Notes under the pieces: generated by a model
Database searches by the model: none
What the model was told of the DNA's origin: nothing
Seen by the model: only the letters and a program-made list of their open reading frames with translations
Shown here: piece after piece, positions 1 to 8,167 of the stretch
How the letters are laid out: each line of letters opens with the position of its first letter
Position numbering within the stretch: position 1 is the first letter of the stretch
Made by a program: the position numbers and the translations under genes
NCBI GenBank assembly: GCA_963739625.1
Contig: CAVUAU010000018.1
Location: 186,001-250,000 of the forward strand
From: Salinimicrobium sp963739625
GTDB lineage: Bacteria > Bacteroidota > Bacteroidia > Flavobacteriales > Flavobacteriaceae
Length of the DNA: 64,000 nt
Reading direction: 5' to 3'

Positions 1-1628
1 GCCATTCCTTCGTGAAAAGTGGAGGATTTCTTGATCTTTTGGATGAGCTCATCGGGTATTATTTCCCCGGTCTCATAGTGTTTAGCGAAAAGCTCTAAAG
101 CCTCTTTTTCATAGCACCAGTTCTCCAGCACCTGGCTTGGCAGCTCTACAAAATCCCAGAACACATTGGTGCCCGAAATACTCGGGTAAACAGTATTTGC
201 CAGCATGCCGTGTAAAGCGTGCCCAAATTCATGAAAAAGCGTGGTCACTTCATTAAAAGTAAGCAGGGAAGGCTCGTCTTCGGTAGGTTTTGTGAAATTG
301 CAGACGATAGAAATATGCGGGCGTTCTTCCTTTTCCTGTTGCCGGTACTGTGGCTTGTAAACTGTCATCCAGGCGCCGCCTCTTTTGCCTTCCCGCGGGT
401 GAAAATCTGCATAGAAAAGTGCGATCTCCTTCCCGCTTTCATCGGTTACGCGGTAAGTTTTTACTTCAGGATGATAGGTGTCAACATCAAAAACTTCTTT
501 GAATTTCAAGCCGTAAAGACGTTCTGCAACCATGAAGACTCCATTGATCACGTTGTTGAGCTCGAAGTAAGGTTTTAGCTGCTCGTCATCAAGATCAAAA
601 AGCTTTTGCTTTAGTTTTTCGCCAAAGTAGGCGGAATCCCATTTCTCCAACTGTTCAATACCTTCCTGTTCCCTTGCAAACTCCTGAAGTTCTTTAAATT
701 CTTTTTCGGCAGCCGGTTTGGCCTTTTCCAGAAGTTCTTCCATAAAGGAATTCACCTTTTCGGGAGTTTCTGCCATTCTTTCCTCCAGCTTAAAATGTGC
801 ATAAGTAGGAAATCCCAGAAGATTGGCTTTTTGATGTCTTAGTTTCACGATTTGCAGCACATTTTCGCGGTTGTCCAGTTTGTCTCCATGGAAACCTTTC
901 GCACCAAAAGCTATTGCCAGTTCTTTACGCAGTTCCCTGTTCTTAGCATATTTCATGAATGGCAGGTAACTGGGGTAATGCAAATTAAAGATCCAGCCTT
1001 CCTTGTTTTTGGATTTCGCCAGCATTTTTGCAGCACTCCTTGCACCTTTAGGAAGACCGTCAAGTTTTGTTTCATCTGTAATGTGCAGCTCGTACCGGTT
1101 TGTTTCGGCGAGGACATTTTCCCCAAAGTTGAGACTTAATGCCGCCAGTTTCTTATCGAGTTCACGAAGTTGTTTTTTTCCTTCGGGGTTGAGATTTGCG
1201 CCATTTCGGGTGAACATCTTGTACTTTTTGTCCAGCAGCGTATTTTGCTCAACCGTTAGCTCCAGCTCATCTTTTTGATCGTAGACTGCTTTTACTCTTT
1301 TGAAGAGTTCAGGATCCTGAATGATATCGTTCTTAAAATCGGTCAGGACAGGAGAAATTTCCTGGGCGAGTTTCTGGATCTCGTCATTGGTTTCGGCCGA
1401 ATTAAGATTGAAGAATATACTGGTGATCCTATCCAGTTTATTGCCCGAATATTCCAGCGCCTCTATAGTATTTTCAAAAGTGGGCGTAACCGGAGAAGAG
1501 GTGATGGCTTCGATCTCCATTTTTGCCATTCTGATTGCTTCTTCAATGGCCGGCTTAAAATGGGCTGTTTTTATCTTTGAAAAAGGAGCGGTTTCGAAAT
1601 TATCTAAAAGTGGATTTGTTTGGTTCAT
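1..1628 (-). CDS. M3 family metallopeptidase (oligopeptidase A / Dcp-like), 3' end outside window
   Basis: The frame opens at an ATG at 1628 and stays open to the window edge, giving about 540 of an expected ~680 residues. The zinc motif HEFGH begins at residue 466, followed by ALHGM, which is diagnostic of the thimet-oligopeptidase (M3) family. These soluble enzymes cleave short peptides, in the cytoplasm or, when a signal peptide is present, the periplasm. No signal peptide is visible here, so a cytoplasmic oligopeptidase is more likely than a periplasmic dipeptidyl carboxypeptidase. No clear promoter box was found upstream. The active-site half is complete; only the C-terminal end is missing. 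Confidence 0.93.
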   Translation of the reverse strand, partial: MNQTNPLLDNFETAPFSKIKTAHFKPAIEEAIRMAKMEIEAITSSPVTPTFENTIEALEYSGNKLDRITSIFFNLNSAETNDEIQKLAQEISPVLTDFKNDIIQDPELFKRVKAVYDQKDELELTVEQNTLLDKKYKMFTRNGANLNPEGKKQLRELDKKLAALSLNFGENVLAETNRYELHITDETKLDGLPKGARSAAKMLAKSKNKEGWIFNLHYPSYLPFMKYAKNRELRKELAIAFGAKGFHGDKLDNRENVLQIVKLRHQKANLLGFPTYAHFKLEERMAETPEKVNSFMEELLEKAKPAAEKEFKELQEFAREQEGIEQLEKWDSAYFGEKLKQKLFDLDDEQLKPYFELNNVINGVFMVAERLYGLKFKEVFDVDTYHPEVKTYRVTDESGKEIALFYADFHPREGKRGGAWMTVYKPQYRQQEKEERPHISIVCNFTKPTEDEPSLLTFNEVTTLFHEFGHALHGMLANTVYPSISGTNVFWDFVELPSQVLENWCYEKEALELFAKHYETGEIIPDELIQKIKKSSTFHEGM

Positions 1629-1823
1629 TACGTAAAGTTTATTGACCTGAAAAAGAGGATTTTAACCTTATTTTTTGAAAAAAATGTTCTAATTGTGAAA
1701 AAATTAGTTACTTTGACACTTCTTTGGAATAGATCATGTTTAAGAATAACAGTAGCTTTTAGGTTTTTGATTAATATATTTAGAATGGTTAATAAATAAT
1801 ATTAAGACATGAAAGGCTACTTC

Positions 1824-1847
1824 AAAGCCACGCGAAAGCGTGGCTTT
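1824..1847. terminator. perfect 10-bp hairpin at the purE 3' end
   Basis: Arms AAAGCCACGC and GCGTGGCTTT enclose a four-base loop, which is GAAA on the plus strand. The hairpin overlaps the purE stop codon. It can end the purK-purE transcript, but the GNRA loop and the following T-rich stretch (1848-1855) are oriented for a plus-strand transcript, so a bidirectional or plus-strand role is possible. Confidence 0.6.
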
Positions 1848-2331
1848 ACTTTTTTATGCTTTTTGCGCCCTCGATCACCTTTTCTTTAAGGCTTTCTTTA
1901 TAATCGAGGATCTTTTGCTGCACCTGTTCATCGGCCGAACCAATGATTTGGGCGGCAAGAATTCCGGCATTTTTGGCGCCGTTCAAGGCGACGGTTGCAA
2001 CGGGAACACCGCCCGGCATTTGCAGAATAGACAGCACAGAATCCCAGCCGTCGATGGAATTGCTGGATTTCACCGGCACGCCAATCACCGGAAGCGGGGA
2101 GAGCGAAGCGATCATTCCCGGAAGATGCGCTGCACCGCCGGCTCCTGCAATAATTACTTTAATTCCGCGGGTATGGGCATTTTTGCCATAGTCGAAAAGT
2201 TTTTCGGGCGTGCGGTGAGCAGAAACAATATCAACCTCCACTTCAATTTCGAAATTCTTCAAAATATCTATGGCTTCCTGCATGACCGGCATATCGCTGG
2301 TGCTGCCCATGATCACTCCGACTTTGTTCAT
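1846..2331 (-). CDS. purE: N5-carboxyaminoimidazole ribonucleotide mutase PurE
   Basis: At 161 residues this is the normal length for class I PurE. It has the phosphate-binding MGSTSD near the N-terminus, SAHRTP (active-site His), GAGGAAHLPGM and GVPV. PurE converts N5-CAIR to CAIR in de novo purine synthesis and forms an octamer in the cytoplasm. It begins three bases after the purK stop codon, so the two are almost certainly cotranscribed and translationally linked; PurK makes the N5-CAIR substrate. The stop codon sits in the right arm of a hairpin. Confidence 0.97.
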   Translation of the reverse strand: MNKVGVIMGSTSDMPVMQEAIDILKNFEIEVEVDIVSAHRTPEKLFDYGKNAHTRGIKVIIAGAGGAAHLPGMIASLSPLPVIGVPVKSSNSIDGWDSVLSILQMPGGVPVATVALNGAKNAGILAAQIIGSADEQVQQKILDYKESLKEKVIEGAKSIKK

Positions 2332-2334
2332 AAT

Positions 2335-3501
2335 CTATATTTTTTGAGATCCGGTGACCCGGATGGTTGATTTTACTTTTTCGGCAATTTTCCGTGCTTC
2401 GGAAAGATCTTCGTTCACGATAGTGACATGCCCCATTTTCCTGAAAGGCCGCGTGATCTTTTTTCCGTAGATGTGCGGTGTCACGCCCTTATATTTCATA
2501 ATCTCAGAAATGTTGTCGTAATTGACATTCCCCGTGTAGCCTTCCTCGCCCACAAGGTTTACCATCACTCCGCCCACTTTACTGTCTGTATTTCCAAGCG
2601 GAAGATCAAGAATTGTTCTCAAGTGCTGCTCAAATTGGTTTGTAAATGAAGCTTCAATGCTGTAATGTCCGCTGTTGTGCGGTCTCGGCGCAACTTCATT
2701 GACAAGGATCTCATCCTCCTGTGTCTGAAACATTTCTACGGCCAACAGCCCTACATGTTGATAGGCTTCGGAAACTTTTTCGGCTACTTTTCTTGCTTTT
2801 TCGGCAACTTCGGGTGCTATCCTGGCCGGGCATATCACGTATTCAACCTGGTTGGCCTCGGGATGAAATTCCATTTCCACTACCGGATAGGTCTTAACTT
2901 CTCCCGAAGGATTGCGCGCCACTATTACCGCCAGCTCATTTTTGAACGGAATAAGATCTTCAGCAATACAGGCAGTATCGCTTAGATCATCAAGTGCTTC
3001 CGAAGATTTTATCACTGCCACACCTTTGCCGTCATACCCGCCGGTCGTGCTCTTCCAGACGAAAGGCAGCGAAATTTCCCCTTTTTCAATGGCATCCAAA
3101 AGTGCTGTTTTTGAAGGGTATCTTTTGAAAGTGGCAGTGGGAATAGCATGCTCCTCAAAAAAGCTTTTTTGAACCCCTTTATCCTGGATCTTCTTCAGCG
3201 TGCTTGCTGAAGGATAAACTTTTTTGCCTTCAGTTTCCAATTGCTCTAAAGCTTCCACATTTACGCCTTCAATTTCAAAAGTGATCACATCGGCTTTTCT
3301 TCCGAAGTTGAGCACAGTTTCATAATCCATGAGATCCCCCTTGAAAAATTCGTCGCAAGAAATGCGGCAGGGCGCTTCAGGATTAGGGTCGAGCACGTGA
3401 GTACGAACGTCGAACTTGCGGGTTTCGTAGAGCAGCATTTTTCCCAGTTGGCCTCCGCCAAGAATTCCGAGGGTAAATTCCGAAGAAAAATAATTGGTCA
3501 T
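2335..3501 (-). CDS. purK: 5-(carboxyamino)imidazole ribonucleotide synthase PurK
   Basis: An ATP-grasp enzyme of 388 residues with the N-terminal nucleotide-like loop GILGGGQLGKM and a central ATP-grasp region (WKSTTGGYDGKG). It carboxylates aminoimidazole ribonucleotide with bicarbonate and ATP, feeding PurE immediately downstream. An in-frame TTG at 3522 would add seven residues, but it lies inside the TATTTTTG promoter box (3527-3520), so it cannot be in the mRNA. The ATG at 3501 is therefore preferred and leaves a leader of about a dozen bases. Confidence 0.95.
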   Translation of the reverse strand: MTNYFSSEFTLGILGGGQLGKMLLYETRKFDVRTHVLDPNPEAPCRISCDEFFKGDLMDYETVLNFGRKADVITFEIEGVNVEALEQLETEGKKVYPSASTLKKIQDKGVQKSFFEEHAIPTATFKRYPSKTALLDAIEKGEISLPFVWKSTTGGYDGKGVAVIKSSEALDDLSDTACIAEDLIPFKNELAVIVARNPSGEVKTYPVVEMEFHPEANQVEYVICPARIAPEVAEKARKVAEKVSEAYQHVGLLAVEMFQTQEDEILVNEVAPRPHNSGHYSIEASFTNQFEQHLRTILDLPLGNTDSKVGGVMVNLVGEEGYTGNVNYDNISEIMKYKGVTPHIYGKKITRPFRKMGHVTIVNEDLSEARKIAEKVKSTIRVTGSQKI

Positions 3502-3519
3502 CAAAAAAGCTATTTCAGA

Positions 3520-3527
3520 CAAAAATA
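3520..3527 (-). promoter_or_regulatory. -7 promoter box of purK-purE
   Basis: On the minus strand this reads TATTTTTG, an exact match to the Bacteroidota sigma-A -7 consensus TAnnTTTG. TTG triplets lie further upstream in the usual -33 zone. It is 18 bases ahead of the chosen purK ATG. Confidence 0.7.
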
Positions 3528-3603
3528 ATTTTTAAAATCTGAACAACAGCAAGAATGACCTATAAATGCGTGCGCATGAGCTTTAAGAGTTCCACGGAAT
3601 ATG

Positions 3604-3611
3604 TATCTTTG
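3604..3611 (+). promoter_or_regulatory. -7 promoter box of the hpt-adk/obgE operon
   Basis: TATCTTTG matches TAnnTTTG exactly and ends 20 bases before the TTG start codon. It is divergent from the purK promoter; the two boxes are 76 bases apart. Confidence 0.7.
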
Positions 3612-3631
3612 CTTCCCAAAAATATTTTGTT

Positions 3632-4756
3632 TTGGTACAACTACACGATCTAAAATTTACACCTTTTATTTCTGAAGCCGAGATCAACGCCGGTATTGAA
3701 AAAGTGGCGGCTGAAATTAACGCTGAATTTGAAGGCGAAACTCCCGTTTTTCTTGGGGTGCTCAACGGCGCCTTTCTTTTTGCTTCCGAAGTGATCAAGA
3801 GGTTTAAAGGAGACTGCGAGGTGAATTTCGTTAAGTTGAGCTCCTACCAAGGGGTCAATTCTACGGGAGACGTGAGTTCTTTGATGGGACTAACTCAACC
3901 TCTGGAAGGGCGAAACGTGGTGGTGATTGAAGATATCGTTGATACCGGAAATACTTTGGAGAAGATCGACAAGATCCTTCATGCCGAAAAGGTGAAAAAG
4001 TACAGGATTGCGACACTTTTTTACAAACCTGCGGCCTACAAAAAATCCCTGCCAATTGATTACGTGGGGATGGAAATTCCCAACGATTTCATCGTGGGAT
4101 ACGGACTCGACTATAACGGACTGGGCAGAAACCTGACCCAGGTGTATAAACTTAAAGAAAACAAGATGACCAACATTGTGCTGTTTGGCCCTCCGGGTGC
4201 CGGGAAAGGTACTCAAGCGACTATTCTGAAAGATTATTACAATTTAAAGCACATTTCTACCGGGGATGTTTTTAGATATAACATCAAAAATGAAACTGAG
4301 CTCGGGAAAATGGCAAAATCCTACATGGATAAAGGCCAGTTGGTGCCGGACCAGGTGACCATTGATATGCTGAAGGCTGAGGTGAGAAATGATCTCGACG
4401 GGAAAGGTTTTATTTTTGACGGCTTTCCGCGTACCGTGGCACAGGCCGAGGCTTTAGAAGAGTATCTAAATGAGGAGGGAACCGAAGTAAGCGCGATGAT
4501 CGCTCTTGAAGTTGAAGATGATTTGCTGGTGCAGCGCCTGCTGGAAAGGGGAAAAACTTCGGGTCGTCCCGATGATTCCAATGAGGAAATCATTAGAAAA
4601 AGGATCAAAGTTTATTACGAGGAAACTGCTATTTTAAAGCAGTTCTACCTGAAAGAAGGAAAATATCACGGTGTCAACGGAGTAGGAAGTATTTCTGAAA
4701 TCACCGATCGCCTTAAAGAGGTGATAGATGAGCTCGTTGAAGGGCCAAAAAACTAA
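3632..4756 (+). CDS. fused hypoxanthine phosphoribosyltransferase - adenylate kinase
   Basis: Residues 1-178 form a type I phosphoribosyltransferase with the PRPP-binding signature VVVIEDIVDTGNT (about residues 96-108). Residues 179-374 are a complete short-type adenylate kinase with the P-loop GPPGAGKGTQ, the AMP-site segment DGFPRT and GRPDD in the lid region. The first half salvages hypoxanthine (and guanine) to nucleotide; the second balances AMP, ADP and ATP. No stop or frameshift separates them, and the kinase begins at an internal ATG (4166). The start is a TTG: its product aligns with the usual MxQLHD beginning of flavobacterial Hpt and no ATG lies upstream in frame. obgE follows after 18 bases. 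Confidence 0.93.
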   Translation: MVQLHDLKFTPFISEAEINAGIEKVAAEINAEFEGETPVFLGVLNGAFLFASEVIKRFKGDCEVNFVKLSSYQGVNSTGDVSSLMGLTQPLEGRNVVVIEDIVDTGNTLEKIDKILHAEKVKKYRIATLFYKPAAYKKSLPIDYVGMEIPNDFIVGYGLDYNGLGRNLTQVYKLKENKMTNIVLFGPPGAGKGTQATILKDYYNLKHISTGDVFRYNIKNETELGKMAKSYMDKGQLVPDQVTIDMLKAEVRNDLDGKGFIFDGFPRTVAQAEALEEYLNEEGTEVSAMIALEVEDDLLVQRLLERGKTSGRPDDSNEEIIRKRIKVYYEETAILKQFYLKEGKYHGVNGVGSISEITDRLKEVIDELVEGPKN

Positions 4757-4774
4757 AATAAGAGAAGAGGAAAC

Positions 4775-5782
4775 ATGACTGAAGGGAATTTTGTTGATTA
4801 CGTAAAGATACACGTGTCTTCGGGCAATGGCGGGAAAGGTTCTGCGCATTTGCACCGGGAAAAATATGTAGCCAAAGGCGGGCCTGACGGTGGAGACGGC
4901 GGTCGTGGCGGGCACGTGATCCTGCGCGGCAACAAAAATCTTTGGACGCTTTTTCATCTTAAGTTTAAAAGACATATCAAAGCCGGCCATGGGGAACATG
5001 GCGGGAAACAACGCAGCACAGGCGGTGACGGCGAAGATCAAGTGATCGAGGTGCCATTGGGAACTGTGATTCGGGATACCGAGACTCAGGATATTCTGCA
5101 CGAGATCACTGAAGACGGACAGGAAATATTTATCGCCGAAGGTGGAAAAGGCGGCCAGGGAAACTGGCATTTCAAATCTTCCACAAATCAAACTCCGCGC
5201 TACGCCCAACCAGGGATTCCCGGAGAGGAAAAAGATATTACTCTTGAACTCAAAGTTTTTGCCGATGTTGGTCTTGTAGGATTTCCAAACGCAGGAAAAT
5301 CCACTTTACTTTCGGTAATTACTGCAGCCAAACCAAAGATCGCCGATTACGAATTTACCACTCTAAAGCCTAATCTCGGAATCGTGCAGTATCGCGATTT
5401 TAAAACCTTTGTCGTTGCAGATATACCCGGAATCATTGAAGGCGCTGCGGAAGGGCGGGGGATAGGCCATCGCTTCTTAAGACACATTGAAAGGAACTCG
5501 ACTTTGTTGTTCCTTATTCCTGCAGATGCGAAAGATATTCCGAAGCAGTATGAGATCCTGGTAGATGAGCTTAGACGTTACAATCCCGAAATGCTGGATA
5601 AAGACAGACTTATCGCCATCTCCAAAAGTGATATGCTGGACAACGAGCTGAAATCTGAACTGAAAACAGAACTCGACAAAGCTTTTGATGTTCCCTATCT
5701 CTTCATTTCCTCAGTCGCGCAACAAGGATTGACCGAGCTTAAAGACAGACTTTGGGAGATGCTTAACAAAGACGTCGAATAG
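4775..5782 (+). CDS. obgE: Obg-family ribosome-assembly GTPase ObgE/CgtA
   Basis: 335 residues. The N-terminal ~155 residues are the glycine-rich Obg fold (repeated GGxGG, SGNGGKGSAHLHREK). The G domain follows with GFPNAGKST (G1), DIPGIIEGAAEGRGIG (G3 and switch region) and SKSD (G4). Obg acts in late assembly of the large ribosomal subunit and in the stringent response. It is the last gene of the hpt-adk operon. The short C-terminal region ends soon after the G domain, as in other Bacteroidota. Confidence 0.96.
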   Translation: MTEGNFVDYVKIHVSSGNGGKGSAHLHREKYVAKGGPDGGDGGRGGHVILRGNKNLWTLFHLKFKRHIKAGHGEHGGKQRSTGGDGEDQVIEVPLGTVIRDTETQDILHEITEDGQEIFIAEGGKGGQGNWHFKSSTNQTPRYAQPGIPGEEKDITLELKVFADVGLVGFPNAGKSTLLSVITAAKPKIADYEFTTLKPNLGIVQYRDFKTFVVADIPGIIEGAAEGRGIGHRFLRHIERNSTLLFLIPADAKDIPKQYEILVDELRRYNPEMLDKDRLIAISKSDMLDNELKSELKTELDKAFDVPYLFISSVAQQGLTELKDRLWEMLNKDVE

Positions 5783-5796
5783 TTCATTCCTTTTAT

Positions 5797-5832
5797 GCAC
5801 ATGTTTTTCTTAAATTTAAAGAAAACATGTGC
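5797..5832. repeat. 11-bp perfect inverted repeat overlapping a start region
   Basis: Arms GCACATGTTTT (5797-5807) and AAAACATGTGC (5822-5832) flank a 14-base A/T-rich spacer. The right arm ends two bases before the ATG of the DUF4136 lipoprotein. There is no T-tract after it, so it is a poor terminator for obgE. A protein-binding palindrome or an RNA hairpin that hides the start region are both possible. Confidence 0.7.
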
Positions 5833-5834
5833 TT

Positions 5835-6356
5835 ATGAAACTTCTGAAATTTCTTCCGGTTTGCCTTTTAATTGTCGCCTGTAGTTCTACGCAGGTCGCC
5901 TACGATTACGATCAACAGGCAAATTTCAATCAATACTCTACTTATGAGATCTATCCTGAAATGGTTTCGGGGCTTAGTCCGCTGGATGAAAAACGGCTTG
6001 TGGAAAGCCTGGAAGAGCAATTACCTAACAGTGGTCTGTCACGATCTGGAAGTCCGGATATTTTTGTCAATGTGTATTCTGAAGCCTATCAGCAGGACAA
6101 TCGTGAGAGACTCGGAATAGGCGTTGGTGGAGGCGGAGGCAATGTTGGAGTAGGAGTGAGCGGCGGCATTCCTATTGGTGCGCCAGATGACTTCCTGAGA
6201 CTTACCTTTGACTTTATTGATGCCAAAACCGATGCCCTGGTTTGGCAGGCTGTGGTAGACACCAAGTTCAACAGGAACGCCAGCCCAGAAGTTCGGCAGG
6301 AAAAATTTGATGAGATCGTGATAAAGGCCTTAAAAAAATACCCTCCAAAAAAGTAA
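5835..6356 (+). CDS. DUF4136 domain lipoprotein
   Basis: 173 residues from the ATG. A GTG two codons upstream lies within the inverted repeat and is less likely to be used. The N-terminus is a lipoprotein signal with lipobox LIVAC and Cys16 as the lipidated residue. The rest matches the DUF4136 family: YDYDQQANFNQYSTY after the Cys, a glycine-rich loop around residues 98-115, and a closing segment LVWQAVVDTKF. The family is common in Bacteroidota envelopes and has no assigned reaction. It probably sits in the inner leaflet of the outer membrane. Confidence 0.85.
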   Translation: MKLLKFLPVCLLIVACSSTQVAYDYDQQANFNQYSTYEIYPEMVSGLSPLDEKRLVESLEEQLPNSGLSRSGSPDIFVNVYSEAYQQDNRERLGIGVGGGGGNVGVGVSGGIPIGAPDDFLRLTFDFIDAKTDALVWQAVVDTKFNRNASPEVRQEKFDEIVIKALKKYPPKK

Positions 6357-6359
6357 TTT

Positions 6360-6397
6360 TTGAAGGATGTTTAAAATGGCATTTTTGAGACCTCTTC
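6360..6397 (+). repeat. dispersed ~40-bp repeat, copy 1
   Basis: Begins with TTGAAGGATGT, continues with TTAAAATGGCATTTTTGA and ends GACCTCTTC. The core AAAATGNCATTTT is self-complementary. It shares the first 11 bases and the ATTTTTGA core with a copy near 22,380, and the core with one near 61,050. Confidence 0.5.
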
Positions 6398-6417
6398 TCT
6401 AGAAACCAATACAAATA

Positions 6418-6447
6418 AAAATGCCCCGGAAATTTCCGGGGCATTTT
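6418..6447. terminator. bidirectional terminator between DUF4136 gene and OmpA operon
   Basis: A 30-base perfect palindrome centred on GGAAATTTCC with arms AAAATGCCCCGGAAA and its complement. T-rich sequence follows on both strands (TTTTCTT on plus, TTTTTATTTG on minus). It closes the rightward hpt-adk/obgE/DUF4136 transcription and the leftward adhesin-porP-ompA operon. Confidence 0.9.
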
Positions 6448-6468
6448 CTTGGTTGGTTAGTTAGAAGC

Positions 6469-8154
6469 CTATTTGTCGTCTTCTTGTTGTTCAGCTTCAG
6501 GTTGATCCTGGAAGTACTTTGTGTCTCCCGTGATCTCTGTAAACTCACTTCTACGGTTCTTAGCGTACTGCTCTTCGGTACACATGTTAGGACGGGTACA
6601 GTCGTTCAATGGAACTTCTTCTCCATATCCTTTTGGAGTCAATCTTTCTCTTTCAATTCCGTGGTTTACGAGGTACTCAAGAGTAGACTCGGCACGTCTT
6701 TGAGAAAGATCCATGTTGTATTTGTTGCTTCCGCGGGCATCGGCGTGAGAACCAATCTCGATTTTCAACATTGGGTAGTTTTTCATGATCTCAACTACAC
6801 GATCAAGAGTGGGCTCAGATTCCGGCTTAATAGTGGCCTTATCAAAGTCAAAGTAGATGTTACCTACACCGGCGATTTGTCTTCTTCCGGTTTCAGGGTT
6901 GATCTCCATTTCTTCCTTAGGAAGTACAGGTGGCGTGTATTCTTCTCTTGAGAAAGCATACAGGTTATCTGAACCTCTTCGGTTAGAAGCAAGGTAACCT
7001 TTGTCTTCACCTTCTTTCATTACGAAAGCGAAATCATCGAATTCACTGTTCAAAGTGTTTCCAAGGTTTTGTGCTTCAGAAAAACCTGTTCCTTCAGCTT
7101 CAGCTTTGAAAATATCCAAATTTCCGAAGCCTACACGACCATCAGATGCGAAATAAAGAGTTCCGTCATTAGCGATGTAAGGGAACTGCTCTCTGTTAGG
7201 AGTGTTCACATTTGACCCAAGATTCACAGGCTCTCCAAAAGTGCCATCTTCGTTAACAGCTACTTTGTAGATGTCAAAAGATCCTAAAGAACCAGGCATG
7301 TCGCTTGCGAAATACAAGGTCTTGCCATCCTGGCTCAAAGTTGGGTGCTCTGTCGAGTATTGATCGCTAGTAAAAGGCAGCTCTTCAATATTGGTCCATT
7401 CTCCATCTTCTTTTTCTGCACGGTAGATCCTGATGGTTGCCACAGGCACCTCAGACCATTCTGTCTTCACTCTTCTCTCGTTGGTACGATCGAAGTACAT
7501 TACATTTCCATCATCAGAGAAAGCAGCTGAGCTCTCGTGAGTATCGGTATTGATCTCGTCTCCAAAAAGGGTAATATTGCTTAGCTTTCCGTCTTCAGAA
7601 ATATCGGCTTCATAAAGGTCAAGGTATGGTTTCTTGTTCCATTTATAAATTGGCCTGTCCTGATTTCTGGTAGAGGCAAATACAACTTTGTCACCCATAA
7701 AAGTGATTCCGAAGTCTGAAGATGCGGCATTTTGCATCACCTGACTTGTAGTGTAGGTATGAGAAACCGCAGTGTCCATTTTAGTGGTCCAGTCTTCCCA
7801 GTTCACCTCTTTTCCGAGGTATTCACCAAGATATTGAGCAGCCTCATCGTTCTTTCCAACAGCTCTCAAAGCATGAGAGAACCGGAATTTGTAGATAGGG
7901 TCAATGTTCTGGTACTTTAAAAAGAGGTCTCTGTAGATCTCTTCTGCATTGGCCATACGGTTGGTGAAAAAATAGGAGTTTCCAAGTTTTTCAAGAACTT
8001 CCTGATCTTTGTCGGCTACCAAACGATATTCGTCGGAAGCATCCATGTAGGCCCTTTGAAGATAGAGCTTATTTGCCTTTTTTACCTGTGAACTCTGTGC
8101 AAACGCACCAAATCCAACAAGTAAAATTAAAAGTGTGCTATAAAGTTTTTTCAT
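6469..8154 (-). CDS. OmpA-family protein with TPR and PD40 repeats (PorE-like)
   Basis: 561 residues. Residues 1-19 are a signal peptide ending AFAQ. Residues ~20-130 are TPR-like helices. Residues ~150-400 hold PD40 beta-propeller repeats (for example ASDMPGSLGSFDIYK and ASDGRVGFGNLDIFK). An OmpA peptidoglycan-binding domain starts at residue 430 (IYFDFDKATIKPES, HADARGSN, NRRSEF). The acidic tail is low-complexity. This architecture is that of the PorE-type proteins that anchor type IX secretion parts to peptidoglycan, though I see no carboxypeptidase-regulatory domain between propeller and OmpA domain. It lies 13 bases after the porP/sprF gene. An adhesin/SprF/OmpA order resembles the gliding operon of Flavobacterium johnsoniae. 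Confidence 0.9.
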   Translation of the reverse strand: MKKLYSTLLILLVGFGAFAQSSQVKKANKLYLQRAYMDASDEYRLVADKDQEVLEKLGNSYFFTNRMANAEEIYRDLFLKYQNIDPIYKFRFSHALRAVGKNDEAAQYLGEYLGKEVNWEDWTTKMDTAVSHTYTTSQVMQNAASSDFGITFMGDKVVFASTRNQDRPIYKWNKKPYLDLYEADISEDGKLSNITLFGDEINTDTHESSAAFSDDGNVMYFDRTNERRVKTEWSEVPVATIRIYRAEKEDGEWTNIEELPFTSDQYSTEHPTLSQDGKTLYFASDMPGSLGSFDIYKVAVNEDGTFGEPVNLGSNVNTPNREQFPYIANDGTLYFASDGRVGFGNLDIFKAEAEGTGFSEAQNLGNTLNSEFDDFAFVMKEGEDKGYLASNRRGSDNLYAFSREEYTPPVLPKEEMEINPETGRRQIAGVGNIYFDFDKATIKPESEPTLDRVVEIMKNYPMLKIEIGSHADARGSNKYNMDLSQRRAESTLEYLVNHGIERERLTPKGYGEEVPLNDCTRPNMCTEEQYAKNRRSEFTEITGDTKYFQDQPEAEQQEDDK

Positions 8155-8167
8155 GTGTCTCTGGGTT

